In this document: positions 59,485 to 64,000 of the stretch, piece by piece
Layout: every line of letters begins with the position of its first letter
Numbering within the stretch: the first letter of the stretch is position 1
From: Anaerocolumna sp. AGMB13025
GTDB lineage: Bacteria > Bacillota > Clostridia > Lachnospirales > Lachnospiraceae
Assembly (NCBI RefSeq): GCF_029689925.1
Contig: NZ_CP121445.1
Location: 5,440,501 to 5,504,500, forward strand
Reading direction: 5' to 3'
DNA: 64,000 bases
The notes under the pieces: model-generated
What the model was told of the DNA's origin: nothing
Seen by the model: only the letters and a program-made list of their open reading frames with translations
Databases searched by the model: none
Program-made: the position numbers and the translations under genes

Positions 59485-59659
59485 CTTTCATCCTCCTTTC
59501 CCAAGTATTTATATGTAATACCGCCCCGCTAATCAGGGCTTGTCTTACCGTTATCCTGTCACATTCCAGGGTACCGGCTATGCCATAAACGTACAGCAGA
59601 GCCAGTAGGAATGTTACAGCCACGAAGAGCTGCAGACGGGACTTATACTTTTGCTTCAT
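59459..59659 (-). CDS. Small membrane phage protein
   Basis: This 66-residue protein has one transmembrane helix (LQLFVAVTFLLALLYVYGIAG) after a basic start MKQKYKSR, then a short soluble tail. GGAGAAGCCT precedes the ATG. It lies right after the excisionase-like gene and overlaps it by 17 nt. Role unknown. Confidence 0.65.
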   Translation of the reverse strand: MKQKYKSRLQLFVAVTFLLALLYVYGIAGTLECDRITVRQALISGAVLHINTWERRMKGEKACFKY

Positions 59660-59855
59660 AGGCTTCTCCTTCCTTTATAACCGGATGTATTGAATCTTTT
59701 TCATATCCCTGTCTAAAGAACCAGGCTGGGATTAATACTTTCCCACAAAAATTTGCTTTGGGAATTAATCCATCTTTAATTCTTCTTTGTATGGTACGTT
59801 CAGATATCTGAAGCATCTGGCTTGCCTGGCTCATAGTATAATATGCAAATTCCAT
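59643..59855 (-). CDS. Excisionase-like helix-turn-helix protein
   Basis: This 70-residue protein has a MerR/excisionase type helix-turn-helix (YTMSQASQMLQISERTIQRR; IKDGLIPKANFCGKVLIPAW). Such proteins, encoded just after the cro-like gene, direct excision or regulate early genes. AGGAGGTGATTCATT precedes the ATG. Which of the two it does is not clear from sequence. Confidence 0.75.
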   Translation of the reverse strand: MEFAYYTMSQASQMLQISERTIQRRIKDGLIPKANFCGKVLIPAWFFRQGYEKDSIHPVIKEGEAYEAKV

Positions 59856-59868
59856 AATGAATCACCTC

Positions 59869-60090
59869 CTATCCTGACTGTTGTTCTTCTGGTATTTTGG
59901 GCTCTAAAAACTTATCTGTATTAACATTCAATACACCACATATCAGTTCATATTCTTCAAAAGTCAGTTTTCTGTTTCCATTAAGAGCCAGATTAAGTTT
60001 GGGTAAGGGAATCATTGTTTTATTACTGATATGTGTCTGTGAAATTCCATTATCGTTGATATACTTTTTAATCTTTTGTCCCACACACAT
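59869..60090 (-). CDS. Cro-like repressor (XRE family)
   Basis: This 73-residue protein starts MCVGQKIKKYINDNGISQTH, with helix-turn-helix residues about 15-35 and NGNRKLTFEEYELICGVLNV. The ATG at 60090 follows GGAGGCGCTTATC; in-frame starts further out enter the operator region. It is the first gene of the leftward early operon and faces the repressor gene across three operators. Confidence 0.85.
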   Translation of the reverse strand: MCVGQKIKKYINDNGISQTHISNKTMIPLPKLNLALNGNRKLTFEEYELICGVLNVNTDKFLEPKIPEEQQSG

Positions 60091-60108
60091 GATAAGCGCC
60101 TCCTTAAT

Positions 60109-60123
60109 TTCGAATATATCGAA
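60109..60123. promoter_or_regulatory. Operator O1, TTCGA-N5-TCGAA
   Basis: A perfect inverted repeat TTCGAATATATCGAA lies between the cro-like gene and its promoter. Same form as O2 and O3. Its centre is 32 bp from O2. Confidence 0.8.
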
Positions 60124-60133
60124 GTTTATATTA

Positions 60134-60162
60134 ATTATATTTCGATTATTTCGAATTGTCAA
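60134..60162 (-). promoter_or_regulatory. Leftward early promoter, TTGACA-N17-TATAAT
   Basis: On the minus strand this is a perfect sigma-A consensus (-35 at 60157-60162, -10 at 60134-60139, 17-nt spacer). Operator O2 fills the spacer, so a bound repressor must block polymerase. It drives the cro-like gene and the early operon. Confidence 0.88.
60141..60155. promoter_or_regulatory. Operator O2, TTCGA-N5-TCGAA
   Basis: A perfect inverted repeat TTCGATTATTTCGAA inside the spacer of the leftward early promoter. Confidence 0.82.
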
Positions 60163-60170
60163 TATATTTT

Positions 60171-60185
60171 TTCAATATTATCGAA
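60171..60185. promoter_or_regulatory. Operator O3, TTCAA-N5-TCGAA
   Basis: An inverted repeat with one change, TTCAATATTATCGAA, upstream of the repressor promoter. Its centre is 30 bp from O2. A further TTCGA half site lies at 60202-60206 within the repressor promoter. Confidence 0.72.
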
Positions 60186-60193
60186 ATTTTATA

Positions 60194-60222
60194 TTTACAA
60201 ATTCGAAATTATATTATATAAT
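60194..60222 (+). promoter_or_regulatory. Repressor promoter, TTTACA-N17-TATAAT
   Basis: The -35 is at 60194-60199 and the -10 at 60217-60222, spacer 17 nt, followed by AAGGAG and the repressor ATG. A half operator in the spacer could give autorepression. Confidence 0.75.
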
Positions 60223-60254
60223 TGGAAATACAAAGCAAAAGGAGCAAATGAGGG

Positions 60255-60719
60255 ATGAATACATTTGGGCAAAAATTAAGGGATGCCAGAAAGGCTAAAA
60301 ACTTAACACAGAAACAATTAGCAGAACAACTAGGTGCTAAACATAACTCGATTAGTAATTGGGAAAATGACCAAAATAAACCTGATCCTGATATGATTGA
60401 ACTAATTTGTGGAGTGCTAAACATTGAGCCTAATTATCTTTTATCAAAAGATTCTAGTGTTAATAACCGAAGTAATTTAACTGAGATAGTAAACCCTTCT
60501 CAATCCAAGATTGATTTGAAGCTACAGATGATATTACATAAATATGAAAGTCTCGATGAAAAAGGTAAGCATACTGTAGATACTATTCTTGAAATGGAAT
60601 ATAACAGGTGTAAAAAAACTCATCTTCTTCCTAATGCTGCCCATGAGATCAAAGGTACATCAGAAGCAGATAAGCTGCTCGATGAGGATATCATGGATAA
60701 TGATGATTTTTGGAAATAG
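60255..60719 (+). CDS. CI-like phage repressor (XRE family)
   Basis: This 154-residue protein has an N-terminal helix-turn-helix (FGQKLRDARKAKNLTQKQLA; LGAKHNSISNWENDQNKPDP) and a C-terminal helical part (ESLDEKGKHTVDTILEMEYN). It lacks a LexA-type autocleavage domain, so induction probably goes through the ImmA-like protease encoded next, as in ICEBs1 and phi105. AAGGAG lies about 10 nt before the ATG. Confidence 0.88.
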   Translation: MNTFGQKLRDARKAKNLTQKQLAEQLGAKHNSISNWENDQNKPDPDMIELICGVLNIEPNYLLSKDSSVNNRSNLTEIVNPSQSKIDLKLQMILHKYESLDEKGKHTVDTILEMEYNRCKKTHLLPNAAHEIKGTSEADKLLDEDIMDNDDFWK

Positions 60720-60730
60720 GGGTGCACTAC

Positions 60731-61189
60731 TTGAACTACGAGGGATTACTTGATGAGGCATATAGTTTAGATTTAGTTGTTAAAGAAGTTCATTTGTCTG
60801 GAAACAAAGGCAGATTGAAAGGGAATAGAATTGCAATAAAAAAAGACATACCAACACTTAAAGAAAAGGCTTGTATCCTTGCTGAAGAACTAGGACATCA
60901 CTATACTACTGTAGGTAATATCCTGGATCAAAAAAATGCTATTAATAGGAAACAAGAACTTAAAGCTAGGATTATCGCATATAACAAACAAGTCGGACTA
61001 TTAGGTATCATAGATGCTTACGAAGCCAATTGCAGATGCCTTTATGATATGGCTGAGCATTTAGATGTAACAGAAGAATTTTTATTGGAAACTCTAAAAT
61101 ATTATAAAGGTAAATATGGAGAATTCACTAGATTAGATAATTACATAATTTATTTTGAGCCCAATTTAGGTGTAATGAAATTGCTATAA
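60731..61189 (+). CDS. ImmA/IrrE family metalloprotease
   Basis: This roughly 152-residue protein has the ACILAEELGHHYTTVG metal-binding motif. Position one of the usual HExxH is Glu, giving EELGHH, a form I recall from many Firmicute phage members. The likely start is TTG at 60731 after GGGGTG, as homologues begin near NYEGLL; ATG at 60710 is the alternative, overlapping the repressor. It is expected to cleave the adjacent repressor during induction. Confidence 0.82.
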   Translation: MNYEGLLDEAYSLDLVVKEVHLSGNKGRLKGNRIAIKKDIPTLKEKACILAEELGHHYTTVGNILDQKNAINRKQELKARIIAYNKQVGLLGIIDAYEANCRCLYDMAEHLDVTEEFLLETLKYYKGKYGEFTRLDNYIIYFEPNLGVMKLL

Positions 61190-61195
61190 ATAAAA

Positions 61196-61230
61196 ACCGC
61201 CCCAGTGCTAGTAACACAGGAACGGCTTTT
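61196..61230. terminator. Terminator between the protease and integrase genes
   Basis: CCGCCCC-GTG and CAC-GGAACGG pair across a 7-8 nt loop with a few mismatches or G-U pairs; T runs lie on both sides (better on the minus strand). It separates the lysogeny unit from integrase. Confidence 0.65.
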
Positions 61231-61269
61231 ATAGATACTATTCGATGCAGCGCAACGATATAATACCAA

Positions 61270-61298
61270 TTGACAGTCATATTATATCATTTTAATCT
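61270..61298 (+). promoter_or_regulatory. Integrase promoter TTGACA-N17-TAATCT
   Basis: The -35 is at 61270-61275 and the -10 at 61293-61298 with a 17-nt spacer, about 57 nt before the integrase ATG. Confidence 0.75.
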
Positions 61299-61354
61299 CT
61301 GCACCGCAATAGGTGTATTTTTTATGCTCAATTTTAGAAAGGAATGGTATTAAT

Positions 61355-62452
61355 ATGAGTTTACACAAGAAAAAAGGTAAATGGTATGCAGCGGTATACC
61401 TGGGAATGAAAAAAGGTGAGCGTCAGTATGAATGGTCTGACGGTTACACTGAAAAAGCAGACGCACAACTTGCTGAACTGGAGCTTAAGAAATCTGTTAT
61501 ACAAAATGGCCATAAAGTCGCAGATAAAAAAAGTCTTGGATACATAGCTGAAAAGTGGCTAGGAGTACGGGAAAAAACAGTTGCCAGAGCTACCTACCGA
61601 CAAAATAAAAATACATACAATATTTATCTTAAGAAAAACTTCGAACATAAACTAATCAGTGATATTGAACCAATGGATATAACTGAATTTATGTTGACTC
61701 TTGACTATGCTCCCGAAACAATCAGCAAGATAATGGGAGCATTAAAGCTTATCATGGATTTTGCTATTGAAATGAAATATATCCGTTCTAATCCATGTAT
61801 TGGAATCAGAAAGCCGGCAATCAAAAGGAAAAAGAAAAAAACATGGACTCAGAAACAGATAAATGAATTTTTAATACTGGCAGACGTTAAAGAATCCAGT
61901 TGTTATACTGCTCTATGGATCCTTTTTGTTACAGGTATGCGACCAGGGGAAGTATGTGGTCTTCGTTGGTGTGATTGGTATGGTGATTATTTTATTCCTA
62001 CCGTAGGTATTGATTCAGAAAGAGAGACCACTGATTTAAAGAATGAGAAAGCACACAGCGAAGTTTATATTGATACTGATCTGGAAATTCATCTCAAAAA
62101 GTTAAGGATAGCCCAAACAGCTCTTTATAGGCAGTATATGAATAACGACTTGGTAGATCTCCCGGAGGATAACTTCATAAACTGCTTAATGCCAGATTTC
62201 CGACCTATGACTGTTAACTACCTGCATCAACGTTTCGATAAGATTGTAAGTAAGCATGGACTTCCTGAAATAAGGTTATATGACGCACGTCATAGTCTTG
62301 GAACCAATATGATGCGTGATGGAGAAAATCCTAAAGTAGTCGCAGAAATTCTTAGACATACCACCGTCAAAACGACTCTGGATAATTATTCACACGTTGA
62401 TAAAGAAATGTATAAAAATGCGATAAAACGGTATAATAATAAGATTGGTTAA
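61355..62452 (+). CDS. int: Tyrosine-type phage integrase
   Basis: This 365-residue protein starts MSLHKKKGKWYAAVYLGMKK with an arm-binding domain, a core-binding SAM-like domain (about 60-150) and a C-terminal catalytic domain. Catalytic residues are visible: R in TGMRPGEVCGLRW, R in YDARHSLGT (the usual first His is Tyr), H in EILRHTTVKTT and the nucleophile Y in DNYSHV. It inserts the phage into tRNA-Thr. The ATG at 61355 follows AGAAAGGAATGG; the start at 61313 lacks a ribosome site. attR lies 132 nt past the stop. Confidence 0.95.
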   Translation: MSLHKKKGKWYAAVYLGMKKGERQYEWSDGYTEKADAQLAELELKKSVIQNGHKVADKKSLGYIAEKWLGVREKTVARATYRQNKNTYNIYLKKNFEHKLISDIEPMDITEFMLTLDYAPETISKIMGALKLIMDFAIEMKYIRSNPCIGIRKPAIKRKKKKTWTQKQINEFLILADVKESSCYTALWILFVTGMRPGEVCGLRWCDWYGDYFIPTVGIDSERETTDLKNEKAHSEVYIDTDLEIHLKKLRIAQTALYRQYMNNDLVDLPEDNFINCLMPDFRPMTVNYLHQRFDKIVSKHGLPEIRLYDARHSLGTNMMRDGENPKVVAEILRHTTVKTTLDNYSHVDKEMYKNAIKRYNNKIG

Positions 62453-62458
62453 AAAGCG

Positions 62459-62482
62459 GTTCAATCAATGGTTCAATCAAAT
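62459..62482 (+). repeat. Candidate integrase arm site, right end
   Basis: Exact copy of the 24-bp block at 22154-22177 (GTTCAATCAA twice with TG between). It begins 6 nt after the integrase stop and lies about 100 bp before the attR core. Confidence 0.75.
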
Positions 62483-62584
62483 TATATAAAAATACCCGAT
62501 TTTGGCTTATGTATTAAATTTACAAACGCAGTGTTTATCAGGGTTTGACACCTGTTGTCATGGGCTGGTTTATACCTTATTACG

Positions 62585-62629
62585 CTTGGTAAGGTAAAGG
62601 TCTCGAGTTCAAGTCTCGTCGGGAGCTTC
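62585..62629 (+). repeat. attR core (45-bp direct repeat) with partial tRNA-Thr
   Basis: Exact copy of 22071-22115. It covers the last 43 nt of tRNA-Thr but has no 5' half, so it is not a working tRNA. Host sequence begins after it. Confidence 0.97.
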
Positions 62630-62679
62630 TTTTTAACTCTAGTGAAACAAGGATTAGAGCGATTTTAATAAAAATTTGG

Positions 62680-62703
62680 CCACTCAGAAATGAGTGGTTT
62701 TTG
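62680..62703 (+). terminator. Host terminator formerly after tRNA-Thr
   Basis: CCACTCA GAAA TGAGTGG is a perfect 7-bp stem followed by TTTTT. It lies 50 nt past attR on the tRNA strand. On excision it would again follow tRNA-Thr. Confidence 0.85.
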
Positions 62704-63098
62704 TATGTTTGGGGATTATTGGGGGAGACCAAATTTTCCCTGCTGGTGACTCAGCGTCAGCCTTTTGGAATTCTGGACATAACTTACTTGTGAAAAAGAA
62801 TCATGCCTGAATCCATACCCAAGAAAAAATATGTTAGTTACTAGTAGGTTAAATTATAATTATGTAGAACATATATTTACTTAATGGTATAAATATCCCA
62901 TACTATATTTATTAATATGAAAATGTAGCTTTTAAGATTTCATTATTAATTCAGAGGAATTATCAAAAAATCTTTAAATCGTAATATACATATAATTTTT
63001 AAGCAATAAAAACAACACCAAAAAATCCACCGTGGCTTTTTTGCGTACTAAGTTAATGTTACTAATTTGTAAGCAATAAAAGAAATATATTTCTAATA

Positions 63099-63128
63099 AA
63101 AAAAATCAGGACCGAACATTCGGTCCTG
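63099..63128 (-). terminator. Terminator of the cold-shock gene
   Basis: CAGGACCGAA and TTCGGTCCTG form a long stem, followed on the minus strand by eight T. It lies about 80 nt past the csp stop. Confidence 0.88.
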
Positions 63129-63206
63129 TAAAACTTACTATTATAGATACAAATTTTATATGGATAAAAACTAGCGTACATCTAAATAATCTGTTTTATT
63201 TTTGGT

Positions 63207-63416
63207 TTATGCTATGCAAACGTTGGCTGCACTTATCTTACCGCTTCTTGAATCTTTTTGGATATCAAAAGTTACTGATTGACCTTCTTCGAGGCTTTTG
63301 AATCCATTAGAAGAAATTGCAGAATAATGTACAAATACATCTTCTCCACCATTTTCATTGGTTATAAAACCATAACCTTTTTGAGCATTAAACCATTTTA
63401 CTGTACCGTTATTCAT
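63207..63416 (-). CDS. Cold-shock protein, CspA family
   Basis: This 69-residue protein is a complete cold-shock domain with RNP1 KGYGFITN and RNP2 VFVHYSAI, starting MNNGTVKWFNAQKGYGFITN. It binds single-stranded RNA and DNA and acts as an RNA chaperone. It lies in host sequence 578 bp past attR with its own terminator. GGAGGTATCG precedes the ATG. Confidence 0.95.
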   Translation of the reverse strand: MNNGTVKWFNAQKGYGFITNENGGEDVFVHYSAISSNGFKSLEEGQSVTFDIQKDSRSGKISAANVCIA

Positions 63417-63862
63417 TTACGATACCTCCATTATAATATTTGTATCAAAATTCATATAAAAAAAGCTGGCGCAAACACAAATCAGTTAAAAGAACGACTT
63501 GTATAATAGGCCAACTCTGATAATTTTTGATTACTTTTAGATGATAGCACACCTTATAATTTATGTCAACTAAAATTTTACAGTTTGAAAAAGTTGTTGG
63601 AAAGTTTATATATTGAATTAGCCTGGACATAATTCTTCTATATGGCTTCTTCATTCTAGCCCATTAACTTAACTTTTACAACAGCCTACCCAAATTTATA
63701 TATTTATATCATTACATTTATATCCAGATATGGTAATTATTTTCATTGTCTCACTTGACACAATCTGTTACTATGTTACTTGTTATATTCCCCAGTATAA
63801 CATCCCTTATCAGCCCCGTGAGCCCACCATGCTACACGGGGCTTTAATTATCTTTGTCATTT
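63417..63862. other. 446-bp noncoding gap
   Basis: No supported gene is seen between the cold-shock gene and the partial gene at the window edge. A 9-bp stem AGCCCCGTG/CACGGGGCT lies at 63812-63843 and may end the transcript of the edge gene. Short frames present here have no ribosome sites or protein-like composition. Confidence 0.5.
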
Positions 63863-64000
63863 CTATTCTTTATTATTGCTATTACATTCCTTTATTTCCA
63901 TTAATATTTCCAAAGACCGCTCACTGTTTTCTACAAGTTTACCAAACCCGTACATGATCAGCGATACGATATAACTTCCGATCAGAAAGAGTATTGATAT
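63863..64000 (-). CDS. 3' end of a small membrane-protein gene (partial)
   Basis: Reading in from the window edge, 45 codons are open to a TAG at 63863: a hydrophobic helix (ISILFLIGSYIVSLIMYGFG) followed by an acidic helix (KLVENSERSLEILMEIKECN). This is the C-terminal part of a membrane protein with a cytosolic coil. The 5' part is outside the window, so no family can be named. Confidence 0.6.
   Translation of the reverse strand: MSILFLIGSYIVSLIMYGFGKLVENSERSLEILMEIKECNSNNKE

Larger units (their letters stand above)
62453..63206. other. 754-bp gap across the prophage edge
   Basis: No gene is seen. The gap holds the right arm site, attR with 43 nt of tRNA-Thr, the host terminator at 62680 and then A/T-rich host sequence. 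A short AAAAAA-CCAC/GTGG-TTTTTT stem lies near 63020-63042 and the csp terminator at 63099-63128. Confidence 0.6.

Noticed and set aside
62587..62627. Second tRNA gene at attR
   Set aside because: Only the part from the anticodon arm to the 3' end is present; it is the attachment-site duplication.
22071..62629. Myovirus (contractile tail) prophage
   Set aside because: No sheath gene or contractile baseplate genes; a tube protein, frameshifted chaperones and a tape measure without sheath indicate a siphovirus.
63445..63654. Minus-strand frame of 69 codons upstream of the cold-shock gene
   Set aside because: No ribosome site, no promoter and no domain-like composition; chance frame in A/T-rich DNA.
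63730..63957. Plus-strand frame of 75 codons
   Set aside because: It crosses the hairpin at 63812 and overlaps the antisense partial membrane gene; no ribosome site.

Overview
The window reads as chromosome from a low-GC, spore-forming Firmicute, most likely a plant-polysaccharide-degrading member of the Lachnospiraceae (Lachnoclostridium/Anaerocolumna type). The evidence is a SigH-type sporulation sigma factor, a YesM/YesN-controlled sugar ABC transporter with several glycosidases, clostridial gene style and strong AGGAGG ribosome sites. The genus is an inference.

Positions 1-20,144 (host): tRNA-Pro and queH open the window. A long minus-strand carbohydrate locus follows. Read in the direction of transcription it is a LacI regulator, a YesM-type sensor kinase, a YesN-type response regulator, a solute-binding lipoprotein, two permeases, three probable glycosidases (GH63/trehalase-like, DUF5060/DUF4038, GH106-like), a DUF1537 acid-sugar kinase, an Asp/Glu-racemase-like protein, a DUF849/BKACE enzyme and a GH127-like protein. 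The set suggests import of a decorated plant oligosaccharide, cytoplasmic trimming (no signal peptides on the hydrolases) and breakdown of an unusual acid sugar. Three intergenic tandem arrays and one MITE-like element interrupt the locus.

Positions 20,776-22,113 (host): a zinc-ribbon protein, a DUF2085 membrane protein, SigH and tRNA-Thr(GGT).

Positions 22,071-62,629: a complete-looking 40.5-kb siphovirus prophage integrated in the 3' part of tRNA-Thr. A 45-bp direct repeat marks attL and attR. From attL it holds two secreted-protein genes with their own promoters, then the minus-strand late genes: lysis, tail fibres, tail tip, tape measure, frameshifted tail chaperones, tail tube, head completion, capsid, scaffold, a MuF protein with a candidate immunity gene, portal and terminase. 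Two autonomous membrane-protein cassettes and a tRNA-like gene come next. The middle/early genes are an ArpU-like regulator, radical SAM protein, two methyltransferases, helicase, nuclease, an iteron-rich origin candidate, DUF927 helicase, CHC2 primase, SSB-like protein, Sak4-like ATPase, Gp157 and a Spo0A-like DNA-binding protein. Last is the lysogeny switch (excisionase-like, Cro-like, three operators, repressor, ImmA-like protease) and a tyrosine integrase beside attR.

Positions 62,630-64,000 (host): the terminator that probably once followed tRNA-Thr, a cold-shock protein gene and the 3' end of a small membrane-protein gene.

The accessory material most worth testing is the pair of autonomous membrane-protein cassettes (43,946-45,141), the MuF toxin/immunity pair, the phage Spo0A-like protein, the secreted proteins by attL, and the uncharacterised acid-sugar module in the host locus. 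All functions are inferred by reading the sequence; no database search was run.
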